Origin: Ophthalmolycus amberensis
Taxonomy: Eukaryota; Chordata; Actinopteri; Perciformes; Zoarcidae
Reading direction: 5' to 3'
NCBI GenBank assembly: GCA_024529925.1
Contig: JAFEUB010001490.1
Span: 506,001-570,000, forward strand
DNA length: 64,000 nt
This document shows positions 11,201-22,691 of the stretch, piece by piece. Position numbers and translations under genes: made by a program. The notes under the pieces were generated by a model. It made no database searches and had not been told where the DNA came from. It saw only the letters and a list, made by a program, of their open reading frames with translations. The stretch's first letter is position 1. Every line of letters begins with the position of its first letter.

Positions 11201-11645
11201 GGCTCCAAAGAAGGTTAAGTTTTTAAAAAGTATTAATGTAATTTGAATGATTAGTAATACCCAGAATGGAGGGAAGACTTGAATGAATGAATGAAGTTGA
11301 ATGTTTTTAAGTCAAATGGGGTTTCTAAGTGAATGTACTAGATAGCAGTAAAGAAATGCATGAAAATGTAGGGATTGTGTCAAATTCAAACATTTTCCAT
11401 TTATTTGAATGGGAAGAAATATGCAGAAAAAGTTGAACATTTCTGAAAGTGTAAATGGTATGAATGAGAAAAGCAATAGCACACTTGTCATAATTGAGCT
11501 GCAAGAGAAATGCAACTAATTTCTCTTGGTGAATTGAGGCATAACAATGAACACAACCAAGCAAATCCCCGCTGTCGCAGTTAAACATATCCTTCTACAA
11601 CGGTTTGTATGATAGCTCAAATAAAGTTCAAATTTTGTTTGCGAA
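11201..11645. other. Stretch without recognised gene
   Basis: AT-rich. The overlapping minus-strand frames at 11,312-11,588 show no recognisable domain. Confidence 0.4.
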
Positions 11646-11649
11646 ATCC

Positions 11650-11850
11650 AGCAACACGTGTTCATTTCCGTTCGTACACTTTCACAGGAAACTCAATTAG
11701 GTTTAGGCAACAAAGAACACTTAGTTAGGTTTAGGAAAAGATTGTTGTTTGGGTTACGTGACAAAAACATAAAAGTTGACTTTTCATTTCACATGGGGGG
11801 CGAACAGCGGTCTCCTGGCTGAAAGATCGTTGTTTGTTCACCCAATCAAT
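11650..11850 (+). repeat. Dispersed repeat with GTTTAGG(C/A) words
   Basis: Contains TTAGGTTTAGGCAACAAAGA, TTAGGTTTAGGAAAAGAT and GGTTACGTGACAAAAAC, then CGAACAGCGGTCTCCTGGCT. This order is familiar from a repeat common in teleosts. A minus-strand relative lies at 13,490-13,600 (TTGTTGCCTAAACC). Confidence 0.55.
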
Positions 11851-12031
11851 CAATAAGCCTGCAGCTCCACACGATGCATTGTTGACTTATGGGATGTCTG
11901 TGATCCCAGACAACCTACCGTTAACCATAACACCCTTCTCTGCATAGACCTGCAGAGATGTCACAACATGGAGACATCAACTAAAAATGTGAACAATATC
12001 GATACAAAACAAATTCCGTCTACACTAATAC

Positions 12032-12529
12032 TTGACTGTGAAGGGGAAAGCCTTGAAACAAGTTGATGTGTTTGTTGAAAGACCCAGCAAAACAGAAGTT
12101 AGAGCATCTAGCTTCTCTATTGTGAGCATCACCAGTGAAATGGAATGTTTGACGCCTCCGTGCCGCCAACACATGAGCTCCCCTCTGACAGCAAAATGCT
12201 GTCGATCATTTTGTGGACATTCAAATGTAACTACAACAGTGGGTTGTATCAAATTCTTCACATTAGATTGCACCGCTAAACAATGGGCGTTGAGTTTAGA
12301 GCGATACGGAGCTAAAGAGGACTGTTGGCTCCGCACACACCTCTCTCACCTGTTGTTAGATCGGGACGAGGAAGAGCTGAAAAGGGAACTTTGCATATTT
12401 TTAACAAGCTCTGTGTCACTGCAGTACATACAGATGAAGACCGCCTGGCCTCCCTCCATGCTGCAAACACCTGTTCTCCACTCTGACCCGCCTGCAAAAC
12501 TCCGCTGGTCATTTTGTGTCATCCGGTGA
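12032..12529 (+). other. Unassigned reading frame
   Basis: A 166-codon open stretch with no ATG at its start (it begins with TTG) and a comparable open frame on the other strand. The peptide is Cys- and Ser-rich without a domain I recognise. It could be chance or an unlisted dispersed repeat. I would not call it a gene. Confidence 0.2.
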
Positions 12530-13179
12530 ACATTCATCTGTCCCGTGCTGCAGTGACTCAGAGACAGTTGAAAATGTTTCCCTTGAATAAATTAGACCTC
12601 AGCCACATTCAAGAAAAAAAGTTTTCTCCCAATGATATCTAGACACACATCTTTAAAGAGTTAAAGTAAATGAGGCTCTATGGCTCTATGGCTTCATGAT
12701 TTCTTCTTCTTTTTACAGTGTGAAACCTCTTCTGAAAGTGTTTTGGTTAGCAAAGTTTGACCAGTGTCACACTGTGGCTGAACCCTAGTAAACATGAAGC
12801 GGTGTGTGTGTGAGAGTGTGTGTGCTTTGTGAGCATACAGTAGATTACAGGAAAACAGAACCAGGAAATAGTTTGCTGTCAGTCAGAATCTGGCAGTTTG
12901 TATATCAGAAGGATTTTCCCTCTGCAGTGATCTCTGATCTTTAATATCATGTGACTCTAAAAAGGATTTTCCCTGAAAGGCCTGTTTTCAGATGTACCTG
13001 AACATTCCCCACAAACATCCTGCTTCACATTACAACACTTTTTCTATTATTCTGCCATTGGTGCTAATACTGCTATTACTATTCTTATATGTGTGATTTA
13101 TGTCATATGGATTGACTATGTTATTCTATTATGACGATCATTCTGTATACATGACTTCTCTTTCATGATGCTTTCTTCC

Positions 13180-13320
13180 TGTTTCCCCCTGTTAGGTAGG
13201 TGTCAGGTGTTCTTTTTGCTTTTCCGATGTGAGGGTCCAAGGACAGAGGGTGTCGTATGCTGTACATGTTGTAAAGCCCTCTCAGGCAAATTTGTGATTT
13301 TACACTGCAATGTAAACACA
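13180..13320 (-). repeat. Dispersed repeat, minus-strand fragment of the 33.6-kb family
   Basis: Reverse complement matches 33,640-33,720: CAAATTTGCCTGAGAGGGCT, the ACGACA(T/C)CCTCTGTCC block and GACCCTCACATCGG. Confidence 0.8.
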
Positions 13321-13489
13321 TCTGTGTGAATATGCGCTGTGAACAAGTGATGTAGTATAAAATGTGATGCATCAAATAAACAGGACTTGCAACCAGAGGT
13401 GTTCAAAAGTGTTGACGTTACGTTAGAGACATGTGTGATGTGTTTTCCTATTGCGTTGTTTCCGTACATATTTTACTTTGTTAACATAC

Positions 13490-13600
13490 ACTTATTTCAA
13501 GCCCAACCATGACGTTTTTTCCTAAACATTTTTTTTGTTGCCTAAACCAAACTGCAGACATTGCCGTAGTTTTGTTGCCTAAACATAATCACTCTGTTAA
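13490..13600 (-). repeat. Dispersed repeat, minus-strand relative of 11,650
   Basis: TTTTGTTGCCTAAAC(C/A) words twice, as in the reverse complement of 11,690-11,770. Confidence 0.5.
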
Positions 13601-13610
13601 AAGTAATAAA

Positions 13611-15769
13611 ATGCCAATGAATGACAAGCAAATAGCTTAAAATGCATGATAATGAAGTGTGAATGTCTGACATGTAGTGGATTTATACCCTCTCCCGAGA
13701 GATTGGGTTGAACACTACAAGTGAATAGATTAAAAAAATAACTAATAGACATCACCATGGAATTTCTCTTAATGTATTAAGACAATTGTTGACAATTGAA
13801 AATTAGTTTTCATGTTGAAATATGAAAATGAGGCATATTGGTAACTTTTGGTGAATTTAGGAGAAATCTACTGACCCAAACAAATAAAGTAGTAATATGA
13901 AATGTGTATTTTGGAAGTTTTCTTTCCCCTATTCTTAGAGAGGACGTTATGGAAGCATAACATGATCTTGAAATTGATCAGTGCATGAAAAAATATGTTT
14001 TTGCCCCACCTCCGTTAGGGGGAAGAGAATCCTGCTACATCAACTCATTATTTTATAGTAAAAGTTATTCCAATTTGAATTAAACATTTGTCACATAGAC
14101 AAGCCAATACTTGGGATCTGATCCGCCCATATTGGCACTCATACTTATCAAATGGATCAGGTGTTGGTAATGATATGAAAGATCCACATCAAATACAGTT
14201 TGAAAGTCAGTGTCAGTGTTACAAACTAAAACGTATGAAAAGCACAGCAGTGCAGACATGAAAAAGCTGTTAAAAGGAAGTGTGGTCGAGCAGCACGCTG
14301 CAGCGGTTTGTAACAGCTGCTGTGGGTGAAACTTGAAAGAGAAACTGCGGCTGATAGAAATCAGAGACTCCTGCCTGGAATGACACATTGCAAAATGACA
14401 TAAAAGTTTGTGTTTTTCGGAATTCATGTCTTGCTTTGTTTTGGGGTTTTTTTCTTCAGAATAAGAGCATTTCAGTGTCTGCTTTCCTTCCAGAGAAACG
14501 AGGGACTCTGGGAGTGCCTGATGGGAAGAAGGCCAGGGCTTCGTTAAAGGTTAAGAAATGAGTGTGCGTGTGTGGGCATGTGTGCGTGTGTGCTGATACC
14601 TTGCAGCAGGTTGAACGTGCTGTTGCACAGCCTGCAGCATGTGTACTGCAGGTGTTGCTCAATCAGAGTGTTTCACCATAAAAGGAAAAGTTTACTTTGG
14701 CATTCCTGCTTCTTTTTCAAGCGTTACAATTTAGTTTGAGGCCATGTTGTGCTATTCTTAGTTACATGGAACACTTTAAACACACGTGAAGAGAAGCTCA
14801 GAGGCACCTTATACTGACACATCTGCAGTAGCGCAGACTTTATTCCATAAACTTGTGTTTCACCAACACTATGCCTTCCTCATGGCTTTCTGGAATAATT
14901 CAACATTTGTGTCATATGTGAATAAACGGATGAAAACAAAGCAGAACAAGAGCTTAAGTGGATTTATAAACTGATGAAGAGCCTTTTCCTTGTTTCAATA
15001 GCTTTTTTAAGATAACTTCAAAATGCTTTATATGAGAATGGTCAACTCAGTCAACTTAGTGTACATTGTCCATGTACAGTAAATATACAAATGAGTCATG
15101 AATCATGCGCGTGGTTGTAAAACTGAAACACTGACAGCTCAAGAACCAGATTTGGCGCGGGACAAATGGGGAGAAGAGTGTACATCATATTACTGTAAAT
15201 ACTTCTTTGTCATTCAGGCTTCCTGATTACTAAGCTTCTACAAAATCCAAACGTTTTGTAGAACTGCATGCAGAAAAGGACACTTGCTTTGTTTCTGGAT
15301 CCCTTTACAGACACGTTGAAACACTGACAACTCAAAGCTCCTAAAACTTCAGTCCAACAGCGACTTTGGGGTCTTAAACATCCTCCTGAGTTCGTAACAG
15401 CACCTACATATTTGTAGACCTTGGCTCTGACCTTGGCTCTGCCACTTCTTGTTGTCTTCCTAGTGTCCAAGAACAGGAGGAAAAGTGTCCTGCTTTAATC
15501 CAGGTTATCATGAAAGGCACTGGATCACATTTGGTCATTATGTGCACAAACAGACGTGAAGACAACCTCTGGCTGGCTGTGTCATTTACGGGGAAAATTG
15601 TCTCTAACACTCACTATTCATATTTTTTAATAAATATTTTGCAGTCCATAGCTACAGAGTTATGCTATGACAGTGGCTCCACCTGCTCCCATTCATTTTG
15701 TTATGTGTTTATTACTGGAGCACTTATGGCATATGAAAGAATACACTTAACATTGTAAAAGGTGCAGCG
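13611..15769. other. Stretch without recognised gene
   Basis: Several frames of 60-115 codons on both strands, none with a recognisable domain. Short GTGTGCGTGTGT simple sequence at 14,560-14,595. Confidence 0.4.
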
Positions 15770-16082
15770 TCCCTTGAGACAATCATCGCCCTCGGCCGGC
15801 CACCTAGCCAGACCTGCCGGACCAAACACCACCGAACTGCAGCAGAAAGGAGAGGGAGGAGAGCCTTGATGGACGCTAAGCTAACCCAGCTGGGACCAGA
15901 GGCTACTCCATTATCCAGCCTATACTCCTGGCAGTCTGATGTTTGGTCGCAGGAAAATAAGATGGATGAAATAAGACATCAGGAGAACCCAGTGACGGGA
16001 GGTCGTGACTATTAAGCCCACATCTTCACAGAGACCTGGTTCTGTCATGGCATCCCGGATCAAGCAGCATTAAGGTTCCCAA
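15770..16082 (+). pseudogene. CR1/L2-type LINE, endonuclease N-terminal fragment
   Basis: In broken frames the sequence gives VWSQENKMDEIR and, after a stop, HIFTETWF then IPDQAALR. These match the beginning of the APE endonuclease of CR1/L2-type LINEs; the Glu of TETW is the usual metal-binding residue. The region just before it resembles the 5' part of the same elements (GATGGACGCTAAGCTAA). This is the segment missing from the LINE at 37,564-40,208. Dead by several frameshifts and stops. Confidence 0.6.
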
Positions 16083-16164
16083 GAAGACAGGAGAGTTCAC
16101 ACGGCCTGAACCGGTGCATTGCCCGCTAGATGTTCTATATGCTGACCAGCCAGTAGCTACCGGA

Positions 16165-17075
16165 ACTGGTTCAGTCAGGAGATTGGTCACCCCATTCACT
16201 TAAGGACACATACTTTCATGCGGAGGTGGCAGCGAAACACATAAATGATTGCGTTTCTCCTTCCAGGGGATAGCTTATGAGAACAACAGGCCGTCGCTAG
16301 GCTAGTCACTGGACCCCACACCGTGGCATGAGGGTCCTCTTTTATCTCAATGACGTCATCGTCATTGCCAAGGGGTTGTGCTCGATGCGTGCAGGCTACA
16401 GGCCACTCTGTCGAAACTCAAATGGACAGCCTTGCTGCAAGTGGTTGGGAAACGGAGGCAGGGTGCGACGGTGATGGCATTGACCGTCATGCAGCCGCTG
16501 GGGTTCATGGCATTTACATGGGGATGCTGCACATTTGGCGCCTGCAAAAGTGGTTTCCTAGCCTACGCTTGAATGACAGGTAGTATGCTTGGTTACCATT
16601 CTCTCCTTAGTAGAGAATGATCTATGCTATGCGGGATCCCTGCAACACCTGTTAAAGGGAATGCTGCTGGAATGAGTGACCTCCTACGTCAAGGTGTTCA
16701 CACATGCGTCCCTGATGGGTAAGTGGGGGACCTGCCAGAGCACAGCGGTTGGTGCTGTGTGGTCTCCGGCGGAGAACCGACACGTTAACATCCTCGAGCT
16801 ACAGGCAGGGTCATTGGTCCTCCAACACTTCGGACCCCTAATACAGGGAAGGTACGCGTATCGACAGGCAGGCCGGAGTTCGGACAACTGCCTTGTTGGA
16901 GACAACAGACAAACTGTGGCTTTCTACATCCGGGAGAACAGGGGTGCTGACCTCATGTTGAGAGGTGAACCCCTTCCAGACAACAGGTTGTTTCACCCCA
17001 ATGTCGTGGAGAAGATTAATGCGGCAGTGGATCCAAACAACGCAACACCCACTGCCAGCTACATATTGTGAATCT
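16165..17075 (+). pseudogene. DIRS-type retrotransposon RT and RNase H relic
   Basis: Around 16,180 a frame gives LKDTYFHAEVAAKH, like the DIRS RT palm (LKDAYFH). At 16,318-16,380, HRGMRVLFYLNDVIVIAK is the RT catalytic box, with YLND where active enzymes have YLDD or YIDD. Near 16,495-16,570, MLHIWRLQKWF matches the end of the RT/connection region. From 16,676 a 131-codon frame runs through the RNase H-like segment (THASLMGKWG, HVNILELQAGSLVLQHF), then jumps to ENRGADLMLRGEPLPDN and FHPNVVEKI, so the middle of RNase H is deleted. No tyrosine recombinase or terminal repeats found. The mutated catalytic box and many stops show it is inactive. Confidence 0.72.
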
Positions 17076-18721
17076 GAACAGGTGCAGCAGCCCCTCACAG
17101 AAAATGTTATTTATATGTCTATACCTTAATTACATCCAACAATATTGTAGGAATAAAATGGAAACATTATTTCCTGTTGTCTTTTTGTCCTGACAGAGAG
17201 TCGGGAGTCAGACACGTGTGTACGATTGAATGTATTAAATCATTTAACAAACAATTTTTATTTCCTTGACATTTCTAGTGGCTCCTGGCAGTCAGGAAAG
17301 CTATATAAATTGGGGCGGGTCACTTGTTATGTCAAGAGCATTCTTTTTGGTATTCATGCCTGTTGCTTAGTTGCATCTTTGGTTTCCCTAAAATGTAAAT
17401 GTCCGTCTTAACCAGTATTGACAATCAAGTGTCCGTACCAAGCAACCATGTTAGAAGACAAGATGCCTTCCATCAGATTCTTGTTTATCATTTCAAGAGT
17501 GTTCTGGTTCACCCCTAAGTCATTATGGTGTAACATCTACATAGTCTTAATAAACAAAAATACATCATCTGTGTGATCTATATAATTAAAATGGCTCGAT
17601 ATAATCTATATAAGTTTAAGTATTTAAACAAATAATCTTTTCAACATGGTGCCCTGTGATTATTAGTAAGTCTGGAGTGTAACCTTTACTTGATATGACC
17701 ATTTCTTTGGTTTTTGTGTTTATACAAAATAAACTACAGGCTTTGATACACACACAACACTTGTTAGTAGAAATGTTCATAGATGCAAATATAGAATACC
17801 AACAGATTCATACAGCATATTAATTTAAGGATGGAAGATGTAGAAGAATCACATTATCTGTTCTGTGTTTAAAAACATCCATCTGTTAAGCCTTTAAATG
17901 CCCCCATGATCTTTGTTGTTTAATGTCTTCCCAGAATAACATCCCCTCATCTGTTTGTCAGGAAGTGAAGAGCACAGATTGTTGTAAACTGTTGTGAATG
18001 CTGTCAAGAGTTATTTACTCTAGCAAAAGTGGTTTGATAAGATCAGCGTGGTACTGCAGGGAGATTCTTAACATTCTGTTGCTGTAGAAGGTGGGAGTAA
18101 GGGTAAATATTGAAGTTTAATTCCCATCAGTCCACTTCTTGAGAAATGACCACCTTCTCAAAGTGCTTTTCTGTGTAACAGTTACTGTATATGGCCAATG
18201 CTTTCCCACCATGTGTCATTTCTGTGATGAAGTAAAACTCATTTAGACACTGAAACCAGAAAACCGAGACTTTGGCATTGTGCTGCAGTGAAGAAACACG
18301 TTTATAAAGTTTACAGATCTACTCTGGATCCACCACTTCAAATGTTAGTGTTTGCACAATGTGTGGATTGTCAACATTATGATTACAATGTGCACAAAAA
18401 GATTACTCCCTGGTTGCCTCATGGTTAGAGAATGAATATATATATTTCGTACACCAAATGTGTTATTGGAATGTGAAATAGTTTTCTCCCCAAAAGAAGA
18501 AGAATGAAACTTCCATATAGTCGATGGAAGTGTTGCATGACAGAGGAGAATACTGTTGGAATTTGCATTTTTGAATTTGTTTTCCAGTCAAGAAAAGAGC
18601 AAGTGACTATCAATCATTTTTTAACCACAACTGCGCAACTGGGCTCTTAATATTGAGTTTGTCCATTTTTTCTTTGGGCCATCTGCACTCTTTAGATTGA
18701 AGAGGTTTAAACCATGATTAG
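17076..18721. other. Stretch without recognised gene
   Basis: AT-rich sequence. Nothing recognised on either strand. Confidence 0.4.
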
Positions 18722-19125
18722 TCAGTCTCAGGCGGGTCTGAAAGTGAAGCCAATACGGAAACGCCTTAAACTTGCATTCTTTCTAATGGCTCTGGATGTA
18801 TAGAAGTGATCAAATTGAGGAAATGACCATACTTTATACTTGTTTATTACAGTAACACTTGTAAAAACGAGTTTAAAATCTCAATCGCTAGTTTCAAGTC
18901 TTATTCAAAACATCATGATTTCGATTTTAGTTCATTTAGTAAGCTATGCTCCCAATTTTGAGTATAATAGATGCTAAAGCAGGGTATGCTTTAGGGCATG
19001 GCTACCTTGTAAGGTGTACCACGGCGTTGTCCGGTCTAGGAGTTCTCCGTGTGTTCATCTTAGGACCCTGCCTCATTCACAGTGTTTTCAGTTCATGAAA
19101 ATAAATTGTAACTGTAACTGTAAGC
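18722..19125 (+). repeat. Dispersed repeat family, copy 1
   Basis: Matches 41,247-41,640 in order: GTGAAGCCAAT, TTCTTTCTAATGGCTCT-like, GAAAATGACC, GCTAGTTTCAAGT, CTACCACGGCGTTGTCCGG-like, TTTTCAGTTCAT. Copies are clearly diverged. Confidence 0.7.
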
Positions 19126-19651
19126 TCTGGCAGGACACCAAAGCAAACAGGCAGAGTTTTGGATGTTTATACTCTGCAGCACACCGCCGTCTTCTATCCA
19201 TTCTTTTGTCTTCTCTGTTTATCTCATTTTTACTTTCTCTTGTGAGTTATTACATTTTCTCCTCTCTATGTCAGGAACCTCTGACTTCACATCCTGTTTG
19301 TGAGTTGAATCATTGTGAAACAACATAACTGAGTGCTTTGGAGTGTGACAGGATGAAATAGGGTGACAACCTTTTAGAAAGCTGACCTTTTAGTTTCAAA
19401 CGCACACTCTTTGAATCACGTCCTCTCCTGCTTTCTGTGTTACATAAAAGTGATATATGTGTATCTGTGGGTGTGAATGGTACGATAACGTGATGATTGT
19501 GATTAATGAGACACTAAACTCCATTTCCCTGCCTACCATAGCTCTATACAGCCACAGTCAGTGTCTTTACATGCTTGTAAGTAACCAGCTCTCTTCAGTG
19601 CGGTAGATTTCTTATGGAGAATGCTGACTTTTCTGCAGACAGGGAGCAATG
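19126..19651. other. Stretch without recognised gene
   Basis: No gene recognised. Directly precedes the MITE. Confidence 0.4.
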
Positions 19652-19659
19652 CATTATAG

Positions 19660-20139
19660 CAGTGGTTGTCAACTGGTCTGCCTGCGGGACCCACCCCTTA
19701 ATGACAAGCCGGGACCCACGACCCAAATTATATATATATATATCTATATTCAAGACGTCTAGTAGTAGTAACGTCTCTGTGTAGAAAACAACTGTCAAAT
19801 CAAATAAAGAAAGTACACATCAATTATATTTTAACAAATATTATTCTCATTTTTCAAATTTAACTGGATGGATTATAAATACATAGAAATTGGCTGAGCT
19901 TCATCACGTGATGTAATTCACAACGCATTGGTCGGTGTTTTTCCTGCACGCTGAACAAGTGCCGTAAATGCTGGAATAATTCCGCTGCATAAAAAATGCC
20001 CTTCAAAATAAAATCACAACCTTTTTTTTTTCTTCTTTTTTTTGTCAGGCCCACTGAAAACGGGTCCGCGACCCAAAAGTGGGTCGCGGACCCGTTTTCA
20101 GGGTCCCACCAGTTGAGAATCACTGGTTGAGAATCACTG
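19660..20139 (-). mobile_element. hAT-type MITE with 8-bp target duplication
   Basis: A 480-bp element with terminal inverted repeats CAGTGGTTGTCAACTGGT and ACCAGTTGAGAATCACTG. The right end is followed by a small duplication of GTTGAGAATCACTG. It is flanked by a perfect 8-bp duplication, CATTATAG (19,652-19,659 and 20,140-20,147), diagnostic for hAT insertion. Its interior matches, in reverse orientation, the interior of the larger hAT-like elements at 46,924 and 52,330 (ACGTCTCTGTGTAG, AAAGAAAGTACACATCAAT, TTTAACTGGATGGATTATAA, CATCACGTGATG), so it is a deletion derivative of a related element. No coding sequence. Confidence 0.93.
20054..20101. other. Perfect hairpin, 22-bp stem, 4-base loop
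   Basis: Bases 20,054-20,075 are exactly complementary to 20,080-20,101, with AAAG as loop. Inside the MITE next to its right end. The stem includes CGGGTCCGCGACCC. Confidence 0.97.
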
Positions 20140-20147
20140 CATTATAG

Positions 20148-20964
20148 TGTATGAAATGTCATAGTCAAAACTAAAACTGAACGTAAAACAAAGTAGACTG
20201 TAGAACCTTTCACCACTCAACATTTGACCCGGCATGTTAAGAACGACTTAAGAACCACAACAAGCGACATGAACTACGGTAATGAAGCTGACTAATAAAA
20301 AAATGGGGCATTGGCATCCTGGCTCTGGCTCAATCTACATCTGTCCACTGCAGATGCACTATCCTCAATTATATTATTACAATTAAATAAAAGTGCAATA
20401 TTAATAAAACAATTACATAATGGTAGTATATTCATATAACTATTCATATAATTATTATTATACACAACATTTATATTTGGTGTAGGTTTTGTTCCTCCAT
20501 TAAATCCATGTGCCAGAAAATGGTGGTTAGTGTCTAATGTAATACTAGATAATCAATAATCCTAACCATTCATGCATAGTGATGAGTGCAACTTTTCAAA
20601 GATTTGCTGTAGCACATTGCCCTTTTTTAATGTCACACCCCATCCAGGCTGTGATTGGTCTGATCATGAAAGAATTGCACCCGATATAGTTAAATAGCCC
20701 CAAACCTTGCTCCTCCCATCCCTGCTGTCTTCAGTCTTACTGCTCCAGCTGCAGAAGCTTCTCTATCAGTTGAACTGGTATTGCTCGGCTCGCTGGGCTG
20801 TGAGCTGGTGCATCATCAAACAGGGCCGAGGGCGGATCTCTCTCGCTCTTTCTGTTTTTTTGTCTAATGGGCTGGTCAAGTGGCGCACAGAGCGACTGGC
20901 CCACCGGGATTTCTCGACTCTGCCTTTTGTGTCTCAAGAGGAGCTGCGTGAGTCTGATAAGTGA
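20148..20964. other. Stretch without recognised gene
   Basis: AT-rich DNA. The overlapping frames at 20,707-20,970 on both strands show no domain. Confidence 0.4.
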
Positions 20965-21195
20965 TGTCACTTGAGTCTCCCCCTGCCTCCATAGGGGTTG
21001 AAGACAACAAGTTAGAAGGAAGTGATCTTACCAGACAATCTGTAGACAACTGCTCAACTCTGCTGCAGGTTAAAGGCCAAGTGTTAGCCGCCAAGCTGTA
21101 TTGTGTGTAACGTAGGCACCAGGTTTTGATAGAGAAGAATGGATGGATTAAAAAAGACGATATCTCTGGTTCTGCTGCATCGGGCTGTAGATCCT
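20965..21195 (+). repeat. Dispersed repeat family, copy 2
   Basis: Relative of 8110-8475 (GTAGGCACCAGGTTTTGA, AAAAAAGACGATATCTCTGG, CTGCTGCATCG). A weaker relative lies near 44,990 and 51,485. Confidence 0.65.
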
Positions 21196-21671
21196 TCTAA
21201 ACATCCCCCTTATTGGAAGAAATTGCTTTTGTTTCTTTATAGACTTGCTGCTGCTGTCTTAATATCTAAATAACCTCCAGTTTCATTTCCCCAAAGCAAT
21301 CCTCCAATTTCACGTACAACTGTTATCAGCAGCACTGTTTTATTGGCAACCTAAAAGGGCACACTTACTTCTTCTGTCTTGTTCTGCTTACTGTAGGTTA
21401 CACCCGTGCAGCTGACATGACTTAACCTCATCTGCTGAGATGAAGGTTGACGTTAATTTGAATCTACTGCAGTGTCACTACGGATGTGTGACTGTGTGAC
21501 TGTGTAAATGTGTTTGCGGAGAAGCAGAGTGTAGATGAGGGTGGAGATAAGTGAGGATGTTATGACTGCTTTCTGACACACTGAGATTTGACTTCTGTTT
21601 TCATGCAGATATCCACCTCGTTGATTTACAGCCGGCTGATGTCTTTACCATGTGTTCTTCCTGTTATGACT

Positions 21672-21693
21672 TCACGCACGCACGCGCGCGCGA

Positions 21694-21746
<53 letters not shown>
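21672..21746. repeat. (CG)n/(CA)n alternating purine-pyrimidine tract
   Basis: ACGC and CG steps followed by about 20 CA dinucleotides. An uninterrupted alternating tract of this kind favours left-handed DNA. Confidence 0.95.
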
Positions 21747-21749
<3 letters not shown>

Positions 21750-22023
21750 TAGGCAGTAGTTTGAGGAGATGATAATCTGATCCTGTGCAGATTAGAGTTT
21801 CTTCTGACCTCCTTTCTTTTTTCCTTCCTTCTGAGTTCTCATTTGATTTGAGTGTCATTTAACAAGACTTAAAGCAGGGGTCTCAAACTCCCGGCCCGCG
21901 GGCCAAATCCGGCCCGCCACGTCATTTTATGTGGCCCGCGAATCCGCCAGCAAAAAAAAAGAAAAAAAAGAAGATTCTTTTCTTTTGTTTTTTTATAAAG
22001 TTAGACTTGACAATAAACATATC

Positions 22024-22125
22024 CCATAGTCGAAATTATGAGATAGAAAGTCGAAGTTATGAGATAGAAAGTCATAACTATGATAGAAAGTCATAATTCT
22101 GAGATAGAAAGTCAAAATGATGAGA
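22024..22125. repeat. About 20-bp tandem array inside the hAT
   Basis: Around five imperfect copies of TTATGAGATAGAAAGTC(A/G)AA. Confidence 0.85.
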
Positions 22126-22348
22126 TACTTAAACAGTCATAGAAGCAGCTCTTTGGCTGATTACTTGGCTGATCCACTTGGAATGGAAATGTATTGTGAG
22201 TATATTGAAGACTACTTTAAACGTAGCTTTAAAAACACATGAAATACTTCATGATTGTGCAAATGCACCCTTGAAAGGATTTTAAGCTTTGAACAAAGTT
22301 AATGTAATAACTTGTGTTTAATATTTGTCTTTGATATTTTCATAGTTT

Positions 22349-22691
22349 CACTAGCTTAGGCCCCCACCTCGGCCGGAGCGAGCCTTCGTCGGTTGTTTGG
22401 AGTGTTGAGGAATGGTTGATGGAGATTTGGCCTGATGCGGTTTGGGGGAGGCTTAGCTGAGGTTCCACTGCGGCTCCCGGGCCTTGCAGACCCCCCGATC
22501 TCCATGGGATAGGAGCATGATGACTATGGGGGGAGATAACCATTAACAAGAGGGAGGGAGGGTGGGGTGCAGGAAACGCGAGTGTGCCGAGGCTTAGAGT
22601 GGGTAGGTAGTTATAGGAGTGTGGCCGGAAGTGGGCGAGTGGCTGAGGTGTGGTCCTGCTCCTGAAATTCAGCTAAGTTTTATCTCCAATT
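22349..22691 (-). mobile_element. Solo copy of the split-repeat element (B-C-A on + strand)
   Basis: Starts CACTAGCTTAGGCCCCCACC and ends GTTTTATCTCCAATT on the plus strand. It is a diverged version of 29,201-29,541, and close to the reverse complement of 59,842-60,181. No inverted termini and no clear target duplication. Element orientation is taken from the TATA-like box on the minus strand of the A part. Fits the product of recombination between the two A repeats of a full element. Confidence 0.8.

Noticed and set aside
12032..12529. Protein-coding gene of 166 codons
   Set aside because: No ATG at the start, an open frame also on the other strand, no domain and no splice context.
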